DNA from: Herbiconiux oxytropis | GTDB lineage: Bacteria; Actinomycetota; Actinomycetes; Actinomycetales; Microbacteriaceae | Assembly: GCF_024979315.1 (NCBI RefSeq) | Contig: NZ_JANLCK010000004.1 | Location: forward strand, 372,001-436,000 | Direction: 5' to 3' | Length of the DNA: 64,000 nucleotides | Part shown: positions 34,090 through 42,711 of the stretch, one piece after another | Position numbering within the stretch: the stretch's first letter is position 1 | Layout of the letters: each line of letters begins with the position of its first letter | Made by a program: the position numbers and the translations under genes | The notes under the pieces: generated by a model | Told to the model about the DNA's origin: nothing | Database searches by the model: none | Seen by the model: the letters and a program-made list of their open reading frames with translations, nothing else

Positions 34090-35514
34090 CTATGCAGCGG
34101 GGCGCTGCCGTGGGTGCAGGGCGGTTCTTCGGCGAGTGGTGGGGACCGGGATCTGGTCGACGTCGATCCAGGCGGGTGGAACGAGATGGGGGACGCCGTT
34201 CCGCATGGTCAGCTTCCAGGCCGATCTGTGGAGGTGGGAGTGATGGAAGTGGCACAGGAGCACGCCGTTGTCGATGTCGGTGCGGCCGGGTTCGTGATCG
34301 GGGTGCTGCCATTCGTCGGCGTGGTGACTTTCGCACCAGGGTGGCGGTCTGTCGCAGTCGGGCCAGACGCAGCCGCCGTCGCGTGCGGCGAGGGCGCGGT
34401 TCTGGGCCGGAGTGAAGAGCCGCTGCGTCTTGCCGTGGTGGAGGATCTCTCCCCGGTCGCCGAACACCGTGGGGGCGACACGAGAGCTGCATCGCAGCTG
34501 CTGGATGGACGAAGCGGGGACGGGTTCGTGGATGCCATCGATCCAGCCGACACCTCGCCCTTCCTGGAGGTCGGCGAGGGTGACGTGCACGTTGACCGTG
34601 GTCGTGGCTCCGCCGAGGCGCGGCATGTCGGTTGCGCCGGCCGCGCGGGCGATGAGCTCGGTGACCGCGTCGACGTTCTTCTGCGCTTGTGTGCGCGTGT
34701 CGGCGGTGGCGGTCCGCGCGAGGAACGCGTCTTCGGCCTCGCCTGACCCGCCTGCTCCGCCTGACCCGCCTGCCTCGACGAAACGCGGACCCGTGACGCG
34801 GGGGCTCGACAGCGCGTCGATGCTCGCCATCCACAACCCGCCCTGCTCGGGGGTGAGAGCGAACCGACCCCGGATCATGCCATCCGCCGACCGGCTGTAG
34901 GTCAGCGACCGCTGCTGCTGATGGACATCGTCGCGGGGCTCGGCACCATCGGGATCGAGGAGCTCCCGGAGATGGATCGATGCCTTGGCCACCTGATCCG
35001 GCGTGAGGTGTCGAGTGGTGGTCTCCTCGACGAGCAGCCCCTCCGCCTCCGCGATCACCTCCGCCGACAGACCTCGCTCGGCCAGCGCCGCACAGTGCCG
35101 ACTGATGATGGCGGCCGCCTCGATCGCGAGCTCACCGTGCCGGAGCGCCTCGGAGATTCGAGGGAACGGCGGGAGACCGGCGCTCCCTCCGAGCAGAATG
35201 GCACCGCGAAGTCGTCGACCGAGTTCGAGGCGACTGCGGCTCTCCTGAGCCGACACCCCCGTCACTGCCGACACCAGCGCGACGGGGCTCGTGAAGTTCT
35301 GCGACCGGCTCAGCCCCTCATCTCCCAACTCGGCACGAGACCGAGCCCCGACCTCCCCCGCGTACCGCACCCGGGCATCGTCCACGAGCCTCCCGACGCT
35401 CTCGAGAACTGCCTGACCGGCCAGCAGATCGACGTCTGCGAGCCCGCCGAGTTCGGCACCCAGGACGACAACGAGATCGTCGAAGATCTCGCTGAGGCCG
35501 GTGGAGAAGGACAT
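34090..35514 (-). CDS. DUF222 and HNH-endonuclease-motif protein
   Basis: 474-residue protein with an N-terminal helical DUF222 region (about 20-330) and a C-terminal HNH domain: CVWPDCDRPPPWCESHH, then TDIDNGVLLCHFHHSHLH, with paired Cys for zinc and His/Asn for metal and catalysis. Such proteins are numerous in actinobacterial genomes and of unknown role; mobility or DNA processing has been proposed. The ATG at 35514 lies 5 nt after TAGGAT (leaderless). A short Gly/Ser-rich repeat (GGSGGAGGSGEAE) links the domains. Confidence 0.88.
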   Translation of the reverse strand: MSFSTGLSEIFDDLVVVLGAELGGLADVDLLAGQAVLESVGRLVDDARVRYAGEVGARSRAELGDEGLSRSQNFTSPVALVSAVTGVSAQESRSRLELGRRLRGAILLGGSAGLPPFPRISEALRHGELAIEAAAIISRHCAALAERGLSAEVIAEAEGLLVEETTTRHLTPDQVAKASIHLRELLDPDGAEPRDDVHQQQRSLTYSRSADGMIRGRFALTPEQGGLWMASIDALSSPRVTGPRFVEAGGSGGAGGSGEAEDAFLARTATADTRTQAQKNVDAVTELIARAAGATDMPRLGGATTTVNVHVTLADLQEGRGVGWIDGIHEPVPASSIQQLRCSSRVAPTVFGDRGEILHHGKTQRLFTPAQNRALAARDGGCVWPDCDRPPPWCESHHADEWQHPDHEPGRTDIDNGVLLCHFHHSHLHRSAWKLTMRNGVPHLVPPAWIDVDQIPVPTTRRRTALHPRQRPAA

Positions 35515-35660
35515 GCCCTATCCTACCATTTTTCCCTGATGAATGCTCGTTTTCGCAGCTGTCCACAGCCCCAGAGGGCACGCCGCGCAGCACGAGCCTC
35601 AGCACCTGGTCGCTCCGGACATGACGAAGGCCTGGTCTCTCGACCAGGCCTTCGTGCTAG
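35515..35660 (-). terminator. Spacer with perfect hairpin downstream of tRNA-fMet
   Basis: ACGAAGGCCTGGTC (35624-35637) and GACCAGGCCTTCGT (35642-35655) are perfect 14-bp arms around TCTC, directly after the tRNA on the minus strand, so it should terminate the tRNA transcript. The rest of the spacer holds the TAGGAT promoter hexamer of the HNH gene (35520-35525) and nothing else I can recognise. Confidence 0.75.
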
Positions 35661-35737
35661 TGGTTGCGGGGACAGGATTTGAACCTGCGACCTCTGGGTT
35701 ATGAGCCCAGCGAGCTACCGAACTGCTCCACCCCGCG
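35661..35737 (-). tRNA. tRNA-fMet (initiator, anticodon CAT), CCA encoded
   Basis: 77 nt including CCA. Acceptor CGCGGGG pairs with CCCCGCA, leaving the C1-A72 mismatch that marks bacterial initiator tRNA. The anticodon stem carries the GGG/CCC pairs (CTGGGCTCATAACCCAG). T-arm GGTTCAAATCC. A second gene for the same tRNA lies at 46763-46836. Confidence 0.97.
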
Positions 35738-35786
35738 TTGCAGGATCCAGTCTACCCCACGCCGGAGGGGCACCCGACCGTCGCTG

Positions 35787-35887
35787 TAGGATCGATCCCG
35801 GAGAGCCGGGAAGTCTGGTCGGCGGGCGGTCACGCGATCGCTCACACCCTTCGCCGACGCCCGCTCTCCGGGCAGCTAGGACACCGC
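35787..35887 (+). ncRNA. Structured leader RNA of nhaA (candidate riboswitch)
   Basis: TAGGAT at 35787-35792 is a -10 candidate that would start transcription near 35798. The RNA begins with CCCGGAGAGC (35797-35806), which pairs perfectly with GCTCTCCGGG (35863-35872) just before the ribosome site AGGA and ATG at 35888. Inside, GTCGGC (35818-35823) pairs with GCCGAC (35853-35858). The strand between the stems, CGGGAAGTCTGG (35807-35818), is an unpaired purine-rich bulge. A long P1 stem next to the ribosome site with an asymmetric internal loop is riboswitch-like. No known class is confidently matched. Confidence 0.5.
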
Positions 35888-37069
35888 ATGGGCATCATCC
35901 GCTCCGAACGCGTCGCCGCGTTCCTCCTTCTCGCCGCCGCCGCCCTCGGGCTCATCGCCGCCAACACGGCAATCGGTCCTGCCCTCCTTCGGCTGCAGGA
36001 TGCGCACCTCGCCATCCCCGGCACGCCCCTCGACCTGTCGGTCGGCCACTGGATCAGCGACGGCCTGCTCGCCGTGTTCTTCTTCGTCGTCGCGGTCGAG
36101 CTCAAGAACGAGCTCACGGTCGGGCAGCTGAACTCGGTCTCGAAGGCCGTGCGCCCCGCCATCGCCGCACTCGGCGGCGTCGCGGTGCCCGCGCTCATCT
36201 ACGTCGCCGTGACCGCGGGCTCCGGCTACGAGGGCGGCTGGCCCATCCCCACCGCCACCGACATCGCCTTCGCGTTGGGCGTGCTCGCCGTGTTCGGCAG
36301 GGGCATCCCGTCGCGACTGCGGATCTTCATCCTGGCCCTCGCAATCCTCGACGACATCGTCGCCATCGTCATCATCGCGGTCTTCTTCACCGCCGACCCC
36401 AACCTCGTGTTCCTCGGGCTCGCGGCGATCGGCGTTGCCCTCTTCGGCCTCGTCAGCCGTCTGCTCGGCGGCAGGCACCGGATGCTCGCCGTCGCGGTCA
36501 TGATCGTGCTCGCGGCGCTCACCTGGTCACTGGTCTACCTCTCCGGCGTGCACGCCACGATCGCGGGCGTCGCGCTCGGACTCGTGATGGTGCGGAAGCC
36601 CGCCATGCACGTCCGCCACGCCCTCGAACCGGTCACGAACGGCGTCATCCTGCCGCTGTTCGCCTTCTCGGCCGCCCTCGTGGCCATCCCCCAGGTGTCA
36701 CCGGCCGAGCTCGCCGCCCCGTTCTGGGGCATCCTGATCGCGCTGCCGGTGGGCAAGGTGATCGGCATCGCCCTCGGCGGCTGGCTGTCGAGCTTCGTGG
36801 GTCCACGCGAGAAGCGGCCGCACCTCACCCCCTACGCGCTGCTGACGGCCGGCGCGCTCGGCGGCGTGGGCTTCACGGTGTCGCTGCTCATGAACGAGCT
36901 CGCGTTCGCCTCCCGGCCCGAGGTGGCCGACGAGGGCACGCTCGCGGTGCTGCTGGGCTCGTCGATCTCGATCGTCGTGTCGGCCGTGCTGGTGTCCCGG
37001 CTGAGCGCCTACTACCGGCGCCTCCGGGTGCTGCGGGCCGACGCCGTCCGCCGCCTCTCCGGAGCCTGA
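35888..37069 (+). CDS. nhaA: Na+/H+ antiporter NhaA
   Basis: 393-residue sodium/proton antiporter with about 11-12 membrane helices that expels Na+ in exchange for protons. Key residues of the family are present: Asp in TATDIAFALG (about 118) and the Asp-Asp pair in LAILDDIVAI (about 150). VFFFVVAVELKNEL near 70 and the GVGFTVSLLMNELAF region near 325 are also conserved. ATG 35888 has AGGA 8 nt upstream. Preceded by a structured leader RNA. Confidence 0.96.
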   Translation: MGIIRSERVAAFLLLAAAALGLIAANTAIGPALLRLQDAHLAIPGTPLDLSVGHWISDGLLAVFFFVVAVELKNELTVGQLNSVSKAVRPAIAALGGVAVPALIYVAVTAGSGYEGGWPIPTATDIAFALGVLAVFGRGIPSRLRIFILALAILDDIVAIVIIAVFFTADPNLVFLGLAAIGVALFGLVSRLLGGRHRMLAVAVMIVLAALTWSLVYLSGVHATIAGVALGLVMVRKPAMHVRHALEPVTNGVILPLFAFSAALVAIPQVSPAELAAPFWGILIALPVGKVIGIALGGWLSSFVGPREKRPHLTPYALLTAGALGGVGFTVSLLMNELAFASRPEVADEGTLAVLLGSSISIVVSAVLVSRLSAYYRRLRVLRADAVRRLSGA

Positions 37070-37103
37070 CGGGCCGGCCAGGGCTGCCTGCCGGGGCTGC
37101 CGG

Positions 37104-37697
37104 CTAGGGCTTCTGCTGCACGAGCGTGAGCACCTGCGCCGAGGCGACCCGGATGCGGTGGAGGCCCTGCGGGTCGATGAGGGTGGCCGCGTGGCCGGGC
37201 ACGTCGGCGTCGTCGAGCAGCACGGCGTCGCGGAGCGTGACGATCCCGCAGGTGCCGGCGGCCATCACCGCGGCGCCCTCCACGGTCTGCAGCGTGAGCG
37301 TGGGGGCGAGAGCCGGAGACGACGCCGTGAGCACCACGAGCGAACTGGCACCGGCGGCACGGAGCTTGGGCCGTTCGAAGACGATCGTGGACGAGCGGAT
37401 GGGGACGACGCGGCCGCGGCGGAGCACGTGGCCCGACCGCGTGTCGCCGACGGCCACCTGCGGCCCCGCGAGCCCGATCACGTAGTGCTCGGAGCCTGCG
37501 GAGGCACTGAGGATGCCCCGCGGCCCGCGCATGTCGACGATGCGCAGCTGCCAGCAGGGCTCGTGGTGAGGGCCCTCACCCGCCCAGATCTCGCGCACCG
37601 CTCCGCGCCCCTGCTCCAGCGGGAGCCTCCGGAGACCGGCGAGCAGCACGGGATCCCCGAACGCAGAAGTGCGCTGGATGTCAGATGACTCCGACAT
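37104..37697 (-). CDS. Hypothetical protein (beta-rich, about 197 residues)
   Basis: Not recognised. No signal peptide or membrane helix; rich in short beta-type stretches (HYVIGLAGPQVAVGD, SLVVLTASS, CGIVTLRDAVLL) with a GLHRIRVASAQVLTLVQ end, suggesting a beta-sandwich or cupin-like fold. ATG 37697 has AGGGGG 8 nt upstream. Both lie in or next to a 38-bp inverted repeat, so translation could be controlled by a hairpin. It follows amt on the same strand by 35 bp. The opposite-strand ORFs here look like shadows. Confidence 0.6.
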   Translation of the reverse strand: MSESSDIQRTSAFGDPVLLAGLRRLPLEQGRGAVREIWAGEGPHHEPCWQLRIVDMRGPRGILSASAGSEHYVIGLAGPQVAVGDTRSGHVLRRGRVVPIRSSTIVFERPKLRAAGASSLVVLTASSPALAPTLTLQTVEGAAVMAAGTCGIVTLRDAVLLDDADVPGHAATLIDPQGLHRIRVASAQVLTLVQQKP

Positions 37698-37706
37698 CCA
37701 GCGCAC
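37669..37706 (-). promoter_or_regulatory. Inverted repeat between amt and the downstream gene, covering its start codon
   Basis: Perfect 14-bp arms GTGCGCTGGATGTC (37669-37682) and GACATCCAGCGCAC (37693-37706) around a 10-bp loop. It begins 26 bp after the amt stop, so it may terminate amt. It also contains the ATG of the following gene. Confidence 0.7.
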
Positions 37707-37732
37707 CCCCTGTTCGGTACTACGTGTTCGTA

Positions 37733-38998
37733 CTACTTGGTGTCGACGAGGACGTAGCCCTCTTCACCGTGCACGACGGTGTCGATGCCGGCGATCTCGT
37801 CCTCGTTCTTCACCCGGAAGCCCATGGTCTTCTCGATCACGAAGCCGATGGCGAAGGCGAGCACGAAGGAGTAGATCAGCACGGAGAACGCGGCGATCGC
37901 CTGCACGAGCAGCTGCGATCCGTCGCCGCCCATGAAGAGTCCGGTGCTGTTGGCGAAGAAGCCGAGGTACAGCGTTCCGATCAGACCGCCGACGAGGTGG
38001 ATGCCCACGACGTCGAGGGAGTCGTCGAAGCCCCACTTGAACTTCAGCTCGATCGCCAGGGCGCAGACGGCGCCGGCCACGACACCGAGCACGATCGCCC
38101 AGATCGGGTGGAGCGACGCACAGGCCGGGGTGATCGCCACGAGACCCGCGACAGCGCCGGAGGCCGCTCCCACCGAGGTGGGCTTGCCGTCCTTGATCTT
38201 CTCCACCAGGAGCCAGGCGAGCAGCGCGGCGGCGGGAGCGGCGATCGTGTTCACGAAGGCGAGGGCCGCGGTGCCGTCGGCGGCGAGCTCGGAGCCGGCG
38301 TTGAAGCCGAACCAGCCGAACCAGAGTAGGCCTGCGCCGAGGAGCACGAACGGCGGGTTGTGCGGAACGTTGACGCCCTTCTGGAACCCGACGCGCTTGC
38401 CGAGCACGAGAGCCAGCGCGAGTGCCGCAGCACCCGCGTTGATGTGCACGGCGGTGCCGCCGGCGAAGTCGATCGCGCCGACGCCGAAGACCGACTGCAG
38501 ACCGTGCGTGATCCAGCCGCCGTAGGCGAAGCTGCCGTCTTCGGCGAGGCCGAAGTTGAACACCCAGCTGGCCACCGGGAAGTAGACGATCGTGGCCCAG
38601 ATGGCGGCGAACACCATCCACGCGCCGAACTTGGCCCGGTCGGCGATCGCACCCGAGACGAGGGCCACGGTGAGGATGGCGAAGGTGGCCTGGAAGGCCA
38701 CGAAGGCCAGCGGCGGGTAGAGAGCGCCCTCGGGCGTCTCGAGGGCTGCGGTGAGGCCGATGTTGGAGAGGTCGATCGCCCAGGGAGCAAGCGTGCCCTC
38801 GGAGCCCGGGAAGGCGATCGCGTAGCCGTAGATCACCCACAGCACTCCGATGAGGCCCAGGGCGCCGAAGCTCATCATCATCATGCTGATGACGCTCTTG
38901 GCCTTGACCAGGCCGCCGTAGAAGAAGGCCAGGCCCGGTGTCATCAACAGGACGAAGGCCGCGGCCAAGAGTAGGAAGGCGGTGTTTCCTTGATCCAT
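37733..38998 (-). CDS. amt: Ammonium transporter Amt
   Basis: 421-residue Amt/MEP/Rh-family channel with 11 helices. Recognisable segments: FVLLMTPGLAFFYGGLV at the N-terminus, AIDFAGGTAVHINAGAAALAL near 185 with the first pore His, LLWFGWFGFNAGSEL near 230, and DVVGIHLVGGLIGTLYLG near 340 with the second pore His. ATG 38998 has AGAGG upstream. The usual glnK/glnB partner is absent downstream. Confidence 0.96.
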   Translation of the reverse strand: MDQGNTAFLLLAAAFVLLMTPGLAFFYGGLVKAKSVISMMMMSFGALGLIGVLWVIYGYAIAFPGSEGTLAPWAIDLSNIGLTAALETPEGALYPPLAFVAFQATFAILTVALVSGAIADRAKFGAWMVFAAIWATIVYFPVASWVFNFGLAEDGSFAYGGWITHGLQSVFGVGAIDFAGGTAVHINAGAAALALALVLGKRVGFQKGVNVPHNPPFVLLGAGLLWFGWFGFNAGSELAADGTAALAFVNTIAAPAAALLAWLLVEKIKDGKPTSVGAASGAVAGLVAITPACASLHPIWAIVLGVVAGAVCALAIELKFKWGFDDSLDVVGIHLVGGLIGTLYLGFFANSTGLFMGGDGSQLLVQAIAAFSVLIYSFVLAFAIGFVIEKTMGFRVKNEDEIAGIDTVVHGEEGYVLVDTK

Positions 38999-39188
38999 TC
39001 GAACTGACCTCTCTGAAGGGACGCAGCGTCGGCGTCGGGTAACGCACACAGTGACAGGGCCGTGTTACGTGCGGCGGCACCGGATGTTTCCGGGGTGTTG
39101 CAGAATCGGCGATCGTGTAAACACTGGTGGCCGGGTGGAGGACACAGGTCTATTGCCCGGCTGTCGTCGATTCGGGAGCATGGGGGTC
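38999..39188. promoter_or_regulatory. Divergent spacer between amt and lipoprotein hydrolase
   Basis: Contains GTAAC (39039-39043) and GTTAC (39064-39068) as an imperfect dyad (GTAACGCAC...GTGTTAC), resembling nitrogen-regulator (GlnR-type) half-sites but not matching the full consensus. No other element is clear. Confidence 0.3.
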
Positions 39189-40391
39189 ATGACGACCACC
39201 CGCACCTCCGCGCGCACGACCCGACTCCTCGGCGCAGCCGCCGTCGCCGCCACCGCCCTGCTCGCCGCCGGCTGCACCTCGGTGCCGGGCGCCGACGCGG
39301 GCCCCACCGTCTCCGCCACCGCCCGCCCGGCCGTGGAGCGCCCAGCTGCACCCGAGGGCGACCTCCCGGTCGAGCTGCAGGCCGAGCTGCAGACGGCTCT
39401 CGACGGCGTCATGTCGGAGTACGGCGTGCCCGGTGCCGTCGCCGGCGTCTGGATCGCCGGAGAGGGGTCGTGGACGACGGCCGCCGGTCTCGCCGACGTC
39501 GAGGGCGGCGTCGAGGCGACCACCGAGATGACCTGGCCCATCCGGAGCATCACGAAGTCGTACACCGTGACCCTGCTGCTCCAGCTCGCCGACGAGGGCG
39601 CCCTGAGCCTCGACGACACCCTCGACGAGTACGTCGAGGGAGTCACGGGCGGTGACGAGATCACCCTGCTCGAGCTCGCGAACATGTCCAGCGGCAACGC
39701 CGACTACGTCAACGAGGCGTTCGTCACCGACTGGCGGGCGGAGCCCGACCGCATCTTCACCCTCGCGGAGCTCAACAGCTACGTGGTGGGCCTGCCGGCC
39801 GAGTTCGCGCCCGGCACGGAGTACATCTACACGAATGCGAACACGAACCTCCTCGGCGGGGTGATCGAGGCGGTCACCGGCAAGCCCTACGCCGAGGTGC
39901 TCGACGAGCGCATCCTGCAGCCCCTCGGGCAGACGGGCACCACCTACATCACGGATGTGACCGACTGGGCCGGTCCGCATCCCACCGGGTATCTGCCGCG
40001 CGAGGGCGCCCTCGTCCCTCAGGACGAGAACCCCTCCATCCTCGGCGCCGCCGGGTCGCTCTTCTCCACCCTCGACGACGGGCGTGTGTGGGCCGAGACG
40101 CTCGGCTCCGGCACCCTGCTCGAGCCGGAGACGCAGGAGCTCCGCCGGATCGGCCACCCCATCCCGAAGCCGCCCTACGACCGCTACGCCGTGGGCATCG
40201 GCGAGACGAACGGCTGGTGGGGCCACAACGGCGAGGGCATCGGCTTCACCGCCGCGACCTTCCATGATCCCGAGTCGGGCGCGAGCATCGTCGTGTACAT
40301 GAACGAGTCCGACCTGCCCGACAAGACGCATCCGGCCGACACGGCCTTCCGTGCCCTCGCCGAGGTGCTCGCGAACGGAGCGGGCGCATGA
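39189..40391 (+). CDS. Serine hydrolase lipoprotein (class C beta-lactamase/D,D-carboxypeptidase fold)
   Basis: 400-residue exported lipoprotein. Signal peptide with lipobox LLAAGC (Cys about 28). The penicillin-binding fold motifs are SITK (Ser nucleophile, SxxK), YTN (YxN) and GHNGEG (HxG in place of KTG), as in family S12 D-Ala-D-Ala carboxypeptidases and related esterases. An in-frame ATG at 39180 is an alternative start. ATGA overlap with dacB suggests a joint role in peptidoglycan trimming. Confidence 0.9.
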   Translation: MTTTRTSARTTRLLGAAAVAATALLAAGCTSVPGADAGPTVSATARPAVERPAAPEGDLPVELQAELQTALDGVMSEYGVPGAVAGVWIAGEGSWTTAAGLADVEGGVEATTEMTWPIRSITKSYTVTLLLQLADEGALSLDDTLDEYVEGVTGGDEITLLELANMSSGNADYVNEAFVTDWRAEPDRIFTLAELNSYVVGLPAEFAPGTEYIYTNANTNLLGGVIEAVTGKPYAEVLDERILQPLGQTGTTYITDVTDWAGPHPTGYLPREGALVPQDENPSILGAAGSLFSTLDDGRVWAETLGSGTLLEPETQELRRIGHPIPKPPYDRYAVGIGETNGWWGHNGEGIGFTAATFHDPESGASIVVYMNESDLPDKTHPADTAFRALAEVLANGAGA

Positions 40392-42010
40392 GCCGCGCAG
40401 CAGCCGCCCGCGGCCTGAGCGTGCTCACCGTGGCGGTGACCGCCGCTCTCGTGGCCGGCTGCACGGGCGGCGCCCCGGTCGGCACGACGAGCACCCCCGG
40501 CAGCGGTGGAGCGCTCTCCGGCGTTCCCGGTCTCCCGGATGCCGCGCTCGAGGTCATGAACCAGCCCCACTACGCGAGCGGTCGATGGGCGATCTCGGTC
40601 GAGGATCTCGACACCGGTGAGACCCTGATCGACCTCGACGCCGACAAGCTCGCCGAGCCCGGCTCGTTCGTGAAGACCTACAGCGCGGGTGCGGCCTGGG
40701 TGAAGTGGGGGCCGGATCACACGGTCACGACCCCGGTGAAGCAGTCCGGGAACGTGACCGACGGCACCCTCACCGGCGACCTCATCCTCGTGGGCCAGGG
40801 CGACCTCACGATGGGCGGGCGCACGAAGGACGACGGCACGGTCGACTTCACGAACCTCGACCACAACGACGCCAACCCGCTCCCGGGCGCCACTCTCACC
40901 TCGGAGGATCCGCTCACCGGGCTCGACGAGCTCGCCGCGGAGGTGAAGGCGTCGGGAATCGACGCGGTGAACGGCGATGTCGTGATCGACGACCGCCTCT
41001 TCGCGAGCGTGCTGCAGGGCAAGCCCGTCACACCGACCATCATCAACCAGAACCTCCTCGACGTGCTGATCACCCCGGGCACGGCCGGCGAGCCCGCGAC
41101 CGCGGCGCTCACCCCCGCCGTCGCCCCGTGGAAGCTCGACAACCAGGTGCAGACCGTCGCCGCGGGTGAGAAGACGGCCATCAGCGCGCCCAAGCCCTCC
41201 CCCGCCGATCCGAACACCCTCGTCATCACCGGCACCATCGCCCAGGGCGACGACCCCTCGCTCAAGGTGTACGAGTTCGAGGACACGGCCTCCTTCGCCC
41301 GCACAGCGCTGATCGAGGCGCTCGGACGAGCCGGGGTCACGGTGTCGGCGAGCCCCGTGGCTGCGAACGCCGCCGGTTCCCTGCCCGATTCCGCCGCGGT
41401 CGCAGCCCTGCCGGCGGTCGCGGAGCTCGAGTCGCTGCCCCTCGGCGAGGAGATCACCTACGTCATGAAGATCAGCTACAACCGTGGCGCGCAGACCCTG
41501 ATGTGCCGCCTCTCGGCCGACGCCGGCGAGCCCGACTGCGGCCCCGAGAACGGCATGGGCATGGGCGTGGCCGGAGAGAGCTGGGCCGAGGCCGGCCTCG
41601 ACGTCCTGGGCGCCTCGCTGATCGACGGCTCGGGCCTCGAGGGCAACTACATCACTCCGGCCAATGCGGTCCAGATCCAGAGCATCATGGCTGCCCGACC
41701 GGATGCCGAGCGTTGGCGGGACACGATGCCGATCCTCGGCGTCGACGGATCCCTCGCCGCGGTGCAGCCCGACAGCCCCGCGGCCGGGAAGGTGTTCGCC
41801 AAGACCGGGACCCTGGTGAACGGCGACTCCTTCAACGGTCGCGTGCGCCTCAGCACCAAGACGCTCGGCGGGGTCATGGAGACCGAGGGCGGCCGGAACC
41901 TCGCTTTCACCATCATCGTGAACCAGGGCTTCTACCCCACGATGGAAGGCGTCTTCGACGCCAACAACGACGTCGGAGCTGTCGCCGCGGCAATCCAGCA
42001 GGCCTACTGA
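40388..42010 (+). CDS. dacB: D-alanyl-D-alanine carboxypeptidase/endopeptidase, PBP4 type, lipoprotein
   Basis: 540-residue S13 peptidase that trims or cuts peptidoglycan cross-links. A lipobox LVAGC near residue 25 predicts lipid anchoring. Catalytic motifs: SFVK (SxxK, in EPGSFVKTYS), SYN (SxN, in MKISYNRGAQTL) and KTG (VFAKTGTL). A large domain separates the first two motifs, as in PBP4. The ATG overlaps the upstream hydrolase; the 3' end overlaps the response regulator by 7 bp. Confidence 0.94.
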   Translation: MSRAAAARGLSVLTVAVTAALVAGCTGGAPVGTTSTPGSGGALSGVPGLPDAALEVMNQPHYASGRWAISVEDLDTGETLIDLDADKLAEPGSFVKTYSAGAAWVKWGPDHTVTTPVKQSGNVTDGTLTGDLILVGQGDLTMGGRTKDDGTVDFTNLDHNDANPLPGATLTSEDPLTGLDELAAEVKASGIDAVNGDVVIDDRLFASVLQGKPVTPTIINQNLLDVLITPGTAGEPATAALTPAVAPWKLDNQVQTVAAGEKTAISAPKPSPADPNTLVITGTIAQGDDPSLKVYEFEDTASFARTALIEALGRAGVTVSASPVAANAAGSLPDSAAVAALPAVAELESLPLGEEITYVMKISYNRGAQTLMCRLSADAGEPDCGPENGMGMGVAGESWAEAGLDVLGASLIDGSGLEGNYITPANAVQIQSIMAARPDAERWRDTMPILGVDGSLAAVQPDSPAAGKVFAKTGTLVNGDSFNGRVRLSTKTLGGVMETEGGRNLAFTIIVNQGFYPTMEGVFDANNDVGAVAAAIQQAY

Positions 42011-42711
42011 GACCCGGCGGCGGGCGCCGCGGTGCCGGGCGCACCGGCCGTGCCCGCAGTGCCGGCCGCGGCCAGATAGCGGATGACGGCGAGCACCCTG
42101 CGGTGGTCGTCGGCCGCCACCGGCAGGCCGAAGGTGTCGTAGATCTTCGAGGTGTGCTGCACCACGGCCTTCTCCGACGTGCCGAGCCGCGCGGCGATGT
42201 GGGCGTTGCTCCGTCCCTCCGCCATCAGCCCGAGCACCTCGAGCTGGCGTGGAGTGAGGTCGCCGACCGGACCCCGGGTCTTGCTCGCGCGGGAGACGAG
42301 CACCGCCACGACGTCGGGATCGAGGGCCGTGCCGCCGGCCTGCACCCGCCGGAGGTCTTCGGTGAAGGTGCGCACGTCGGCGATCCGCTGCTTCAGCAGG
42401 TAGCCCACTCCCCCGTCGCGCGGTTCGAGCAGCTCGGTCGCGTAGCGCCGCTGCACGTGCTGCGAGAGCACCATGACGGCCACCCCGGGGTGCGAGCGGC
42501 GGATGCGCAAGGCGGCCAGGAGCCCCTCGTCGGTGTGGGTGGGCGGCATGCGGATGTCGGTCACCACGAGGTCGGGCTCGAGGCGCGCGACCTCCACCTC
42601 GAGCTCGACCGCGGTGCCCACCGCGGCGACGACCTCGATCCCCTCGTTCTCGAGCAGGTGCACGAGCCCTTCCCGCAGCAGCACTTCGTCTTCGCCGATC
42701 ACGACGCGCAT
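42004..42711 (-). CDS. NarL/LuxR-type response regulator
   Basis: 235-residue regulator. Receiver with acidic pocket GEDE (7-9) and phospho-acceptor Asp in VVTDIRMP (about 53); Lys in YLLKQRI. LuxR-type helix-turn-helix near 155-205 (LTPRQLEVLGLMAEGRSNAHIAARLGTSEKAV). The C-terminal tail is Ala/Gly/Thr repeats (GTAGTAGAPGTAAPA). Its first 13 bp overlap the kinase gene, so the two form a coupled two-component system. Target unknown. Confidence 0.93.
   Translation of the reverse strand: MRVVIGEDEVLLREGLVHLLENEGIEVVAAVGTAVELEVEVARLEPDLVVTDIRMPPTHTDEGLLAALRIRRSHPGVAVMVLSQHVQRRYATELLEPRDGGVGYLLKQRIADVRTFTEDLRRVQAGGTALDPDVVAVLVSRASKTRGPVGDLTPRQLEVLGLMAEGRSNAHIAARLGTSEKAVVQHTSKIYDTFGLPVAADDHRRVLAVIRYLAAAGTAGTAGAPGTAAPAAGSQ

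Noticed and set aside
34090-35514. DUF222-HNH gene considered as homing endonuclease of a mobile element beside the tRNA
   Set aside because: No intron, intein, terminal repeats or integrase are present; these proteins are common stand-alone chromosomal genes.
35787-35887. nhaA leader considered as cobalamin or ydaO (c-di-AMP) riboswitch
   Set aside because: The GGGAAG segment recalls cobalamin boxes, but the rest of either consensus is absent; kept only as an unassigned structured RNA.
37158-37688. Plus-strand ORF as alternative to the unknown gene after amt
   Set aside because: His/Arg/Gly/Glu-rich shadow composition; the minus frame has more protein-like sequence and a ribosome site.
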